Of a DNA stretch of 64,000 nucleotides, positions 37,221-45,834 are shown in pieces. The notes below the pieces were generated by a model. That model worked only from the letters and a program-made list of their open reading frames with translations. It made no database searches and was not told where the DNA came from. Both the position numbers and the translations under genes were made by a program. The DNA is from Cellulophaga fucicola (GTDB lineage Bacteria; Bacteroidota; Bacteroidia; Flavobacteriales; Flavobacteriaceae): positions 62,001-126,000 of the forward strand of contig NZ_FPIY01000005.1 of assembly GCF_900119145.1 (NCBI RefSeq), in the 5' to 3' direction. Numbering within the stretch: position 1 is the first letter of the stretch; each line of letters begins with the position of its first letter.

Positions 37221-37229
37221 ATCTTTTTT

Positions 37230-38780
37230 TTAATCAATATTAATTTCAAAAAATTCACTTTGATTTCCGGTTCTATCTACAGCGGTTAATCCAATTTTTG
37301 AAATAGGATTTTCAGTGTCTTTTAAAAACAAAGGCAATTTGTAATTTGTAGCTCTTCTATTTAAGATAGTATGCTCCCATTTTTTGCCACTTCTTTTATA
37401 GTATAGCACCCATCTAAATACGTCTGTATTGCTATTGTGTGTCCAGCTAATATTTAATGAGTTTTGCTGTTTTTTAGTTGTAACTATGGGTTGTAAGGGA
37501 GGTGTGTTGTCTAGCCAAGGAGATGCAGGAACAAGTGTTTTGTTTTTGTAAGGATTGGCCAAGAGACCTTTAGATAATGTGTCATATTTAATAAGTGGTC
37601 CAATGCTCCAGTGTACTGTGCCTTTGCTTTTTGGTAGCATACCCCTAGTAATCATAATCTGATTAAAAACTTCGTCTAAATTTTCTTTAGTGCCACCCAA
37701 ATCAACTTTTATGCCAGGCCATAAATGTAATTGTTTGGTATTCTCTGTTTGCCACCAACCTAACAACTCAGGAAAACTTTGTCCTATTTTATTGGTTGTC
37801 CAGTATAGTTGAGGTGTAAAGTAATCTACCCATCCTTCATTAATCCAAAGTTTAGCATCTGCATACAGTTTTTCATATTGATCATAACCAACGACAGACT
37901 CTGGGTATCCAGGTCTCCAAATACCAAACGGACTTAAACCAAATTTTACGTGCGGCTTACTTTTTTTAATTCCCGTATATACATTTTTAATAAAGGTATT
38001 TACGCTTTGCCTTCTCCAATCAGACTTAGATAGTTTTCCGCCATTTTTGGTGTATATGTTCCAGCTTTTAGAATCAGGAAAATCTTTGCCATTATTATAA
38101 GAATCGTACGGATAAAAATAATCATCAAAATGTATTCCATCTACTTCATACCTATTTACAATATCCATGACAACAGCTAAAGATCTGTCTTGAGTTTCTT
38201 TTAGTGATGGATCCATCCAATACATACCATTCTCTAATTCCACAACTAAATTAGGATCTGTTTTAACTACAGATGTTTTTGTAATATCTCCGCCTTGTGT
38301 ATGGTGTGCTCTGTATGGGTTTAGCCAAGCGTGCAACTCTAAGCCTCTTTCGTGAGCTGCGTAAATCCAAAATTGCAGAGGATCGTAAAAAGGCTCTGGT
38401 GCTTTGCCTTGTTCTCCTGTAAGGTAATAAGACCAAGGTTCTATATTACTTTTGTAAAGAGCGTCTGCTTGTGGTCTTACCTGGAAAACTACAGCATTAA
38501 AATTATGATCTTTTAGGTAATCTAAAAGAGCTAAAGCTTCTTTTTGTTGTTCGTAAATTGATAAACCTGGTTTGCTTGGCCAGTTAATATTAGCTACAGT
38601 AGCAACCCAAGCAGCTCTAAACTCTTCAATATTATAAGGTGTTTTTGCATCCCATTTAACAGCTTTATTGTTTTTGCCTAATGGTGTTTTATTGTAAATG
38701 GCTAAATTTTGGTTTGATTTACAACTTATAAAAAATGATGTAATTGATAAGATAAAAAAGCAACGTAAAAGATGATGCAT
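37230..38780 (-). CDS. GHL10-family glycoside hydrolase lipoprotein (DigH/YngK-like)
   Basis: Predicted envelope glycosidase. With the ATG at 38780 the product has 516 residues and a lipoprotein signal ending FFISC. An alternative ATG at 38816 would add 12 residues before the signal, so the shorter start is preferred. The body is the GH10-like (GHL10) barrel: FRAAWVATVANINWPSKPG, VVFQVRPQADALYKS and GIHFDDYFYPYDS. A fibronectin-like C-terminus follows (about 430-516). E. coli DigH (YddW), in this family, cleaves denuded peptidoglycan glycan strands, which fits the NagZ-like and MurQ genes here. The same substrate is inferred. Confidence 0.86.
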   Translation of the reverse strand: MHHLLRCFFILSITSFFISCKSNQNLAIYNKTPLGKNNKAVKWDAKTPYNIEEFRAAWVATVANINWPSKPGLSIYEQQKEALALLDYLKDHNFNAVVFQVRPQADALYKSNIEPWSYYLTGEQGKAPEPFYDPLQFWIYAAHERGLELHAWLNPYRAHHTQGGDITKTSVVKTDPNLVVELENGMYWMDPSLKETQDRSLAVVMDIVNRYEVDGIHFDDYFYPYDSYNNGKDFPDSKSWNIYTKNGGKLSKSDWRRQSVNTFIKNVYTGIKKSKPHVKFGLSPFGIWRPGYPESVVGYDQYEKLYADAKLWINEGWVDYFTPQLYWTTNKIGQSFPELLGWWQTENTKQLHLWPGIKVDLGGTKENLDEVFNQIMITRGMLPKSKGTVHWSIGPLIKYDTLSKGLLANPYKNKTLVPASPWLDNTPPLQPIVTTKKQQNSLNISWTHNSNTDVFRWVLYYKRSGKKWEHTILNRRATNYKLPLFLKDTENPISKIGLTAVDRTGNQSEFFEINID

Positions 38781-38828
38781 AATTTTTGAAGGTTTATTGG
38801 TTTGTTTGTAAAACATATATTGGGTATT

Positions 38829-38867
38829 AAAAAAGTCCTCCAGAAGTAAACCTGAAGAACTTTTTTT
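38829..38867 (-). terminator. Terminator after susD
   Basis: Read on the minus strand, AAAAAGTTCTTCAG pairs with CTGGAGGACTTTTT through two G-U pairs, with an 8-nt loop and a T run. On the plus strand the same positions are mismatches, so the element is oriented for the susC-susD transcript and separates it from the glycosidase operon. Confidence 0.75.
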
Positions 38868-38896
38868 GAAAAACTAAAAACACTATAATTATTTAT

Positions 38897-40609
38897 TTAC
38901 CAACCTGGGTTTTGCTCTAATTCTACTCCTTGATCTTGGTATAAAGTTATTTGATCTAAAGGAAGTGGACTAAGATAAACTTTAGGGTCGTCAAAAACAC
39001 GTAAAGATGCAGCAGCAGAAGCAGGTACAATGTATCCTTCATCTCCGTTTGTTAGTGTAATTTCAGCTAGATCTGCACCTGGGTAATCTGCTTTTACTAT
39101 GTAGGCACCTTGATTAATTTCAGGATTGTTAACCATATCTACATATTCTAATTTTTTCCATCTTTTTAGATCATCTAATCTAAAACCTTCCATCATTAAT
39201 TCCGTTCTTCTTTCTCTTCTAATTTCCCAAAGTAAAGAAGGTACGCTAGAATCTCTGTTTGGATCATCGTAAGTAACACCAGCAACCGCAGGAGAATCTC
39301 CATTTACTTCTAAATGTGGAATAGCAATTCCTGGACGATCTCTTAATACGTTAATAGACTTGTCTAAATCTGCTTGTGATAATGCAGCCCCACCAAGAGT
39401 ACCAATTTCTGCAGCAGCTTCTGCGTAGTTTACTAAAACTTCTCCATAGCGAATAATAGGTGCATCTGTTGGGTTTAAGTTAGAGCTCCCAATAGGATCA
39501 TCTTTAATAGCTTCGTTTAAAAATTTATGTGTAGCAAAACCAGAAGAAGAATGGTTAGATGCAATACCGTTTATACGTAGTTCAGAAGACACAAAAGTTT
39601 CATAAATTCTTGGATCTCTGTTTGCCATAATCTTATCAATTCCTTGGTCGCCTTCATAAACAGTAGAGATACCTATTGGTAATCCGTCATTAGCTAAGTA
39701 AGTATTAATAGCATTTCTAGAAACACCTGTTTGTGGTTCTTTATTATTATAGCTGTTTAGTGCGTGTGTAATTAAGCCTTCTTGGTATTCTTTATAAAGA
39801 ATAACCTCTGGATTGCCAGATAAACTTAAAGAGTTAAAAACTTCTCTATAATTACCTAAACTATATGCGCCAGAGCTTATTACTTCATTAGCAGCCCATT
39901 TTGAAGCTGTTAAATATTCTAAAGCTTTAGCATCATTGTTTTCGTGGTATTTTTGCCAAGTACCTTCATACAACATAATACGCGACATAAAAGCCAAAAC
40001 AACATTCTTATTCACTTCTAAGCCATTATCGTCTACAGAAGATCTAACGTTATCTGCAGCATATTGTAAGTCTTCAAGAACTTTATCCATTACAAATGTA
40101 CGCTCGTCTCTTTTCTTGTAAAGTTGTTCGTTATCATTTTCAGATACTTCTTTATCGTAGTATTGTACATCTCCAAAACGACTAGTTAAGTCGTGGTATT
40201 CTAGTGCTCTAAAAAAGCGACCAATACCTGTCCAGTGATTTATAGCTTCTTGTTCCATAGGCACTGTTTGCACTCTGTCTATAAAAATATTTGCCTTACG
40301 TACCCATCCAAATCCCCAGCCGCCACCAGAAGTTGGTACTTGTTGTGTAAAACGAGCAGGGTTTGTAGAAGCAAAATCATCATTTAAAGATTGTCCAGAA
40401 AAATAGTCACCCCAAGTATAGCTAGAGCCATACCCTTTAAAGTATCCATTGTAAAATCCAAAAGCAAAAGCTTTTACATTTCCTTCACTAGTCCAATATG
40501 TTTCATCTACAAGTAAATCTTGTGGCGGAACATCTAGAAAATCATCTTCACACCCTACAAACGCAATAATGCAAAGAAAAAGCAGTATTAATTTATTTGT
40601 TACTTTCAT
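38897..40609 (-). CDS. susD: SusD/RagB-family surface glycan-binding lipoprotein
   Basis: A 570-residue surface lipoprotein that caps the SusC transporter and binds the substrate. The signal peptide has lipobox FVGC (Cys20), followed by EDDFLDVPPQD, an acidic surface-export signal. SusD features include the TPR-like helical core and the C-terminal RRERRTELMMEGFRLDDLKRW stretch (near residues 455-475). It begins 17 nt after susC. In this block the ligand is predicted to be peptidoglycan-derived glycan or muropeptide. Confidence 0.94.
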   Translation of the reverse strand: MKVTNKLILLFLCIIAFVGCEDDFLDVPPQDLLVDETYWTSEGNVKAFAFGFYNGYFKGYGSSYTWGDYFSGQSLNDDFASTNPARFTQQVPTSGGGWGFGWVRKANIFIDRVQTVPMEQEAINHWTGIGRFFRALEYHDLTSRFGDVQYYDKEVSENDNEQLYKKRDERTFVMDKVLEDLQYAADNVRSSVDDNGLEVNKNVVLAFMSRIMLYEGTWQKYHENNDAKALEYLTASKWAANEVISSGAYSLGNYREVFNSLSLSGNPEVILYKEYQEGLITHALNSYNNKEPQTGVSRNAINTYLANDGLPIGISTVYEGDQGIDKIMANRDPRIYETFVSSELRINGIASNHSSSGFATHKFLNEAIKDDPIGSSNLNPTDAPIIRYGEVLVNYAEAAAEIGTLGGAALSQADLDKSINVLRDRPGIAIPHLEVNGDSPAVAGVTYDDPNRDSSVPSLLWEIRRERRTELMMEGFRLDDLKRWKKLEYVDMVNNPEINQGAYIVKADYPGADLAEITLTNGDEGYIVPASAAASLRVFDDPKVYLSPLPLDQITLYQDQGVELEQNPGW

Positions 40610-40626
40610 TTTTTTAGTTTTAAAAT

Positions 40627-43600
40627 TTATAGAGATATTTGAAGTCCAAGTGAATAGCTTCTTCTAAAAGGATATACTCTACCAAAAGTAGATGTATCAT
40701 TAGTTCCTGCATTAGTATAATCTACCTCAGGATCTACAGGAATTTGTACTCCGCTAATTTCAAATAAGTTTTCTCCACTTACATATAATCTTAGCCTGTT
40801 TAATCTCATCTTTTTTATAACAGATTCAGGAAAAGAGTATCCAAGTGTTATGTTCTTCATACGTAAATAAGACATATTTAATAAGTACTTGGTTTGTGGT
40901 AAAAAGTTCATTTGCGAGTTACTCTGTTGTTGGTCATTTGGTCTAGGGTAATATGCATTTGTGTTTTCTGGTGTCCAGTAATCTAACTGATGATCATACC
41001 AAGCTTCTGCATACCTATATCCAGGAATAAACACAGGTCCGTTTGCCCAAAAATCTCTTTTACCAACACCTTGCATAAACATATTTAAATCAAACCCTTT
41101 CCAGTCTGCTCCTAATTGTATGCTGTATTGATACCTTGGAGTGGTGTTACCAATCACCTTCATATCTCCCGAATCTCCTACAGTATTAGAACCATAGTCA
41201 ATAACACCATCACCATTAGTATCTTTATATTTAATATCTCCAGGACCGTATTTAAACCATCCGTTTGTTTCGTAAATGTCTTGATTAGGTACGCCAGCAA
41301 CATAAGATCCATCAGCATTAAAGTCATCTTCAGTAAAGAATCTATCCGTTTCGTACCCCCAAATTTCACCTAAAACTTTTCCTTCGTAGTTAGAGTAAAT
41401 GCTTTTAGTTGTGTTAGAGTATTTTGTTATTTTCTCTGTAAAGTCTGATAAGGTTGCTGTTGCGTTTATACGTAAGTCATTATCAAATTGATGGTTGTAA
41501 TCTAATGCTAGTTCCCAACCGTTAGTTTGCATTTCTCCAAAATTTCTTCTTGGTGAAGATGTACCAAAAGTACTTGGTAATGTTACACCAGAGCTATGCA
41601 TATCGCTAACCGTTCTCTTGTACCAGTCAAAAGTTAATCCTAATTTATTGTTGAAGAATTTTGCGTCTAAACCAAAATCTAAGGTTGTAATAGTTTCCCA
41701 TGTTAATGAAGATGGTAAAGCACCGGGAGTACCTACTGTAAGCTGATTTTGCCCGTCTATTAACCAGCTAGAAGATGTAGAAGACATAATTCTGTAAATA
41801 CTAGATAAATATGTGTTTTGGTTACCAACAGAACCATAAGAACCTCTAAACTTTAAGAATGATAAAGTTGGATCTAATTTCTGCATAAAATCTTCTTCAG
41901 TTAAAACATAACCAGCAGAAACAGAAGGGAAGTAGCCCCATTTTTTATCTGATGATAATCTAGAAGAGCCATCATAACGAGCATTAACTTCTAAGAGTAG
42001 TTTATCTTTATAAGAGTAGTTAACACGTCCAAAGAAACCTAAAGTAGTCCATTTGTCTCTATCTCCACCAACAAATTGGTCTCCTGTAGCTAAAGCTAAT
42101 TCACCTTGGTCCGGGTTAAGTAATTCTCTTCTTTGCGAGTAATGAAACCAATATTCATAATCTTCCATATCACCACCAAAAGTGAATTTAAACTTATGGT
42201 CGTTAAATTCTTTATCATAATTTAGGTATGCTTTAGCAGTGTTTCTTCTGCTCCAATCAGAGTTATATTGTACACGGTCATAAGCAGAGCTACTGTATGG
42301 TACATAAGAAAAATCTGCTCCTTGTCCCCAAAAGTTATATGCGTAAAGTGTACCGCCAACTTGTTTTTCGTGTTCTTCAACTCTATCGTGTGTAAAATCA
42401 AAATTAATAGCTAAATCTTTAATAGGCTTTAAAGTTGTACCTAAGTTAATTCTAGATAAAGAATAGTTAGTTTCGTTCATATTAGCTTGTTCTACCTCAG
42501 AAATATGATTTCTAAAAGGTTTGCCGTCTACTGTGCCATAAGGGTAAAAAGCAGGCCATCTACTTGTGTAAAACCAAGCATCATATGTAGCAGAACCATA
42601 TTTAAAAGGTTCAGTTGTTGTAGAGTTACTATGTAATACTTTAGCTCTAACATCTACCCAGTCATTAATTGTAGAGTTTACACTAAGGTTTAGGTTGTAA
42701 CGTTGGTATTTATCTGGGTTTGTTTTGTAAACACCGCCTTGATCTAAATATCCTAGCCCTAAGTAATAGTTTGTTTTTTCGCTACCACCAGTTAAAGAAA
42801 AATCGTGTTTTTGTTGTGGTGCCCATTTTTCAACAAACTGCTCTCTTGGGTCCCAAGATCTGTAAAAGAACAAACTACCATCTCTTACTTCATAATCGCG
42901 ACCTTCTACCATTTCGTTTCCAAGATTTTGGCCTCCGTAAAGTTGTTCCCATTCTCTCATTTTTTCAATAGCAAGTTGGTCTATACGCATACCAACAACA
43001 CCATAAGATTGTAAAGAAGGTATTCTTCTGTTTACAGCAGCAAATGCCATTTCTGCACCATCTGCAGCACCAGCAACTTCAGGAGTGTTGGTAGGTGTAG
43101 CCCAAGAAAAGTTATTAGAATAACTTATGGACGGAGCCTTGTTTCTTTTTCCTTTTTTAGTTGTAATTAATATTACACCCCAAGCACCTCTAGCTCCATA
43201 TATAGATGTAGAAGCAGCATCTTTTAAAACAGATATCTCATCTATATCTTCTGGGTTTATAGATTGTAAACTGGGAATTTCTACGTTGTCTACAAGAATT
43301 AGAGGTTGTGCACCACCACCAGTGCCTAAAGTGCCAACATTACCTCTTAACTTAATAATTGGGTTAGTACCTATTTGTCCGCTAGGGGTTGTAATAGTTA
43401 AACCAGGTGTAACACCTTGTAAACCTCTAGCAACATCTGTAATTGGTCTAGATGCCAATACATCTGTATTAATAGATGCAACAGAACCAGTTACGGTTCT
43501 TTTCTTTTGATTACCATAACCAACAAGAACAACCTCATCCAGACCTTGAATATCTGCTTGTAATGTAATTTTAATAAAGTTTTTGTTAGCTAAAGATATT

Positions 43601-43851
43601 TCTTGTTTTGCATATCCTAAATAAGAGAAAACAAGAATTGCATTTTCATTTTCTGGAGTTTGAATGGAAAATTTTCCATCAAAATCAGATTCAGTTCCGT
43701 TACTGGTGTTTTTAACAAAAATACTTACACCAGGAAGAGGTACTCCATCAGGGTCAACTACTTCACCCGTAACTGTTTTTGTCTGTCCAAACATTTGTAT
43801 GGAACATAAAAACAGAAAAAATAAGATTGATTTTTTGAATCCTTTTTTCAT
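40627..43851 (-). CDS. susC: SusC/RagA-family TonB-dependent transporter
   Basis: An outer-membrane importer of 1074 residues. After the signal peptide (about 1-22) come a carboxypeptidase-regulatory-like domain (24-100, DPDGVPLPGVSIFVK), a TonB box (LDEVVLVGYG), a plug containing LRGNVGTLG and the SusC signature DAASTSIYGARGAWGVILITTK, then a large barrel ending SYSLGLQISL. There is no N-terminal sigma/anti-sigma signalling extension, so control probably comes from the divergent DeoR-type regulator. A predicted promoter lies about 145 nt upstream, giving a long leader. Confidence 0.95.
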   Translation of the reverse strand: MKKGFKKSILFFLFLCSIQMFGQTKTVTGEVVDPDGVPLPGVSIFVKNTSNGTESDFDGKFSIQTPENENAILVFSYLGYAKQEISLANKNFIKITLQADIQGLDEVVLVGYGNQKKRTVTGSVASINTDVLASRPITDVARGLQGVTPGLTITTPSGQIGTNPIIKLRGNVGTLGTGGGAQPLILVDNVEIPSLQSINPEDIDEISVLKDAASTSIYGARGAWGVILITTKKGKRNKAPSISYSNNFSWATPTNTPEVAGAADGAEMAFAAVNRRIPSLQSYGVVGMRIDQLAIEKMREWEQLYGGQNLGNEMVEGRDYEVRDGSLFFYRSWDPREQFVEKWAPQQKHDFSLTGGSEKTNYYLGLGYLDQGGVYKTNPDKYQRYNLNLSVNSTINDWVDVRAKVLHSNSTTTEPFKYGSATYDAWFYTSRWPAFYPYGTVDGKPFRNHISEVEQANMNETNYSLSRINLGTTLKPIKDLAINFDFTHDRVEEHEKQVGGTLYAYNFWGQGADFSYVPYSSSAYDRVQYNSDWSRRNTAKAYLNYDKEFNDHKFKFTFGGDMEDYEYWFHYSQRRELLNPDQGELALATGDQFVGGDRDKWTTLGFFGRVNYSYKDKLLLEVNARYDGSSRLSSDKKWGYFPSVSAGYVLTEEDFMQKLDPTLSFLKFRGSYGSVGNQNTYLSSIYRIMSSTSSSWLIDGQNQLTVGTPGALPSSLTWETITTLDFGLDAKFFNNKLGLTFDWYKRTVSDMHSSGVTLPSTFGTSSPRRNFGEMQTNGWELALDYNHQFDNDLRINATATLSDFTEKITKYSNTTKSIYSNYEGKVLGEIWGYETDRFFTEDDFNADGSYVAGVPNQDIYETNGWFKYGPGDIKYKDTNGDGVIDYGSNTVGDSGDMKVIGNTTPRYQYSIQLGADWKGFDLNMFMQGVGKRDFWANGPVFIPGYRYAEAWYDHQLDYWTPENTNAYYPRPNDQQQSNSQMNFLPQTKYLLNMSYLRMKNITLGYSFPESVIKKMRLNRLRLYVSGENLFEISGVQIPVDPEVDYTNAGTNDTSTFGRVYPFRRSYSLGLQISL

Positions 43852-43995
43852 AATTAGAGTTTGTTTTAAATTGTTTTTGGTTTTAGTTAGTAGGTTGCAT
43901 TCTGGGTTATGTAATCTGTTTTAACTCTTTTAAAAGCCATATAAAATCTTTGTTTAATACGCTTGTCAATTAAGTTAACTCATTGTTAATCTTTT

Positions 43996-44003
43996 CAAAC
44001 TTA
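43996..44003 (-). promoter_or_regulatory. Putative -7 box for susC
   Basis: Minus-strand TAAGTTTG matches TAnnTTTG. It would give a 5' leader of roughly 140 nt before the susC ATG at 43851. The leader itself (43852-43990) shows no clear structure by eye. Confidence 0.4.
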
Positions 44004-44004
44004 T

Positions 44005-44101
44005 GCAAAAAAATGCAAATAATTGCGTTATGTGCAATATTTTTTGCAATTTTATGCTGTTTTGTGAGTTATATTGTTTTTATATTGCAGTTTTAAGCAA
44101 T
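44005..44101. promoter_or_regulatory. Cluster of GCAA(T)/ATTGC half-sites between susC and the DeoR-type gene
   Basis: GCAA occurs at 44005, 44015, 44034 and 44046 and its complement at 44023. Two inverted repeats stand out: ATTGC(44022-44026)-N7-GCAAT(44034-44038) and ATTGC(44084-44088)-N8-GCAAT(44097-44101). The cluster lies between the divergent susC and regulator promoters. It is the best candidate operator for the adjacent DeoR-type protein. Confidence 0.5.
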
Positions 44102-44114
44102 GTTTTTAATTGTA

Positions 44115-44122
44115 TATATTTG
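44115..44122 (+). promoter_or_regulatory. Putative -7 box of the DeoR-type regulator gene
   Basis: TATATTTG matches TAnnTTTG and ends 6 nt before the ATG at 44129, again predicting a nearly leaderless transcript. An ATTGC/GCAAT inverted repeat lies 13 nt upstream, so autoregulation is plausible. Confidence 0.5.
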
Positions 44123-44128
44123 CTGCAT

Positions 44129-44878
44129 ATGTTAAAAGAAGAAAGACAACAGTTTATTTTAAACGAAGTAAGGGTGCACAATAGGGTGCTCTTAACAGAT
44201 ATGGCAGATCTTTTAAAAGTATCTATGGATACTATTAGAAGAGATATAAAGGAATTACACAAAGAAAAAAAGCTTAAAAAGGTTCACGGAGGTGCAATCT
44301 CTTTAGGTTTTAATAACTATAGTTTTCAGTTTAATGAGGTATATTCTCTAGAAAAGAAATCTAAAATAGCAGTTAAATGCATAAGTCTTTTACGCAACGG
44401 ACAAGTATTATTGTTAACAGGTGGTACAACTAATATGGAGTTGGCGAGAATGTTACCTACCAATTTGACTTTAACTTGTTTTACGCCAAGTTTGCCTGTA
44501 GCTAACCAATTAATGTCTAAACCTAATGTAGAGGTTATTTTTGTTGGAGGAAAAATAGCTAAGGATGCCCAAATAGCAATGGGAGCAGCGGCTGTTAATA
44601 TATTAAATAGTATAAAGGTTGATATCTGTTTTTTAGGAACACATTCTATTGATTTAGATGAAGGCTTAACGGAGTTTGATTGGGAGATTGTTCAAATGAA
44701 AAAAGCGATGATGCAAGCTTCAAGAAAAGTAATTGCACCTGTTATTTCTGAAAAATTGAATACCAAACAGCGTTATAGGATATGTGATATTCAGCATATA
44801 GATATGCTTATTACAGAATTAGACGCTAATGATGATAAACTAATAGAGTTTAGAAGTAAAAATATTGAAGTGTTGTAG
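44129..44878 (+). CDS. DeoR/GlpR-family transcriptional regulator
   Basis: A sugar-phosphate-responsive repressor of 249 residues from the ATG at 44129. An upstream in-frame start at 44003 would add 42 residues of Cys/Phe-rich sequence encoded across the promoter, so it is rejected. The N-terminal DeoR winged HTH is clear (LLTDMADLLKVSMDTIRRDI, LKKVHGGAI). The C-terminal sensor domain contains the phosphosugar-binding LLTGGTTNMELARML pattern. Divergent from susC and 76 nt ahead of murQ, it probably controls the whole block. MurNAc-6-phosphate or GlcNAc-6-phosphate is the likely effector (inference). Confidence 0.9.
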   Translation: MLKEERQQFILNEVRVHNRVLLTDMADLLKVSMDTIRRDIKELHKEKKLKKVHGGAISLGFNNYSFQFNEVYSLEKKSKIAVKCISLLRNGQVLLLTGGTTNMELARMLPTNLTLTCFTPSLPVANQLMSKPNVEVIFVGGKIAKDAQIAMGAAAVNILNSIKVDICFLGTHSIDLDEGLTEFDWEIVQMKKAMMQASRKVIAPVISEKLNTKQRYRICDIQHIDMLITELDANDDKLIEFRSKNIEVL

Positions 44879-44954
44879 TTTTTAATGTGTTTTTTGTAAT
44901 GCAATAAATGTAATTCTACAGCTTTATTAACACATAATTAATTAAGAGGTATTT

Positions 44955-45770
44955 ATGTTAAATTACATTAAAATTACAGAGCAACCATCTAATTACAACG
45001 GATTAGAAAAAATGAATACCAACGATCTTTTAGTTGGTATAAATAATGAAGATCAAAAAATAGCAGATGCTGTAAAAGCTATTATTCCGTCTATAACAGA
45101 ACTTGTAGATAAAATAACAGATCGTTACAAAAAAGGAGGAAGATTATTTTATATAGGAGCAGGTACAAGTGGTAGGTTGGGTATTTTAGATGCCTCGGAA
45201 ATTCCACCAACTTTTGGCATTCAAGACAGGGTAATAGGTATTATTGCAGGCGGAGATAAAGCCATAAGAAATGCAGTAGAAAATGCAGAAGATAATTTAG
45301 ATCAAGCTTGGAAAGACTTGGAAGAATTTAATATTACAACCAACGATGTTGTTGTCGGAATTGCAGCATCTGGTACAACCCCTTATGTCATTGGAGGTGT
45401 TACTATGGCTAAAGAAAAAGGGTTGTTAACAACTTGTGTAACCAACAATCCAGGTTCTCCATTAACCAAAGTGGTTTCTATACCTTTAGAAATAAATGTT
45501 GGACCAGAGTTTGTTACTGGTAGTACAAGGATGAAAAGTGGGACTTCGCAAAAAATTGTATTAAATATGATTTCTACAGCATTAATGATAAAAGTTGGCA
45601 GAGTAGAAGACAATAAAATGGTTAATATGCAATTAAGTAACGTAAAACTTGTAGATAGAGGTACGCGTTATTTAGTGCAAGAGTTGCATATTAATTATGA
45701 TGATGCTAAACAGATGCTAGAAAAATATGGATCTGTAAAAAAAGCAATAGAGGTGTTTAAGAAGGTTTAA
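44955..45770 (+). CDS. murQ: N-acetylmuramic acid 6-phosphate etherase
   Basis: A cytosolic lyase that splits the lactyl ether of MurNAc-6-phosphate to give GlcNAc-6-phosphate and D-lactate, a committed step of cell-wall sugar recycling. The 271 residues have the SIS fold with the family signature GTSGRLGILDASEIPPTFG (near residue 69), a second motif with NAVENAEDN, and FVTGSTRMKSGTSQK. It is slightly shorter than E. coli MurQ (298). A Shine-Dalgarno-like AAGAGG lies 5 nt upstream, unusual in this phylum. It is cotranscribed with the DeoR-type gene. Confidence 0.96.
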   Translation: MLNYIKITEQPSNYNGLEKMNTNDLLVGINNEDQKIADAVKAIIPSITELVDKITDRYKKGGRLFYIGAGTSGRLGILDASEIPPTFGIQDRVIGIIAGGDKAIRNAVENAEDNLDQAWKDLEEFNITTNDVVVGIAASGTTPYVIGGVTMAKEKGLLTTCVTNNPGSPLTKVVSIPLEINVGPEFVTGSTRMKSGTSQKIVLNMISTALMIKVGRVEDNKMVNMQLSNVKLVDRGTRYLVQELHINYDDAKQMLEKYGSVKKAIEVFKKV

Positions 45771-45824
45771 GTATCTAGTTGGTTAGTAAAAAAGAGTGCT
45801 GTAAGGCACTCTTTTTTTGTTTAA
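45766..45824. repeat. Copy 2 of the 59/60-bp direct repeat containing a terminator
   Basis: Matches 32755-32814 at every position except for one T fewer in the T run. It overlaps the murQ stop codon (TAA at 45768-45770). The hairpin arms lie at 45788-45799 and 45806-45817, between convergent murQ and the DUF7009-like gene. Confidence 0.92.
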
Positions 45825-45834
45825 AATATTTTGT

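Noticed and set aside
38829-38867. A plus-strand terminator ahead of the susC/susD 3' end
   Set aside because: The pairing has C-A mismatches on the plus strand. It forms, with G-U pairs, only on the minus strand, so it is assigned to susD.
44003-44128. Upstream start for the DeoR-type regulator (42 extra residues)
   Set aside because: The extension is encoded across the putative operator and -7 box, and the winged HTH begins directly after the ATG at 44129.
32755-45824. The 59/60-bp repeats as phage or integrative-element attachment sites
   Set aside because: No integrase, transposase, tRNA gene or phage gene lies between or beside them, and each copy contains a terminator. Recombination between terminators or segment duplication is a simpler explanation.
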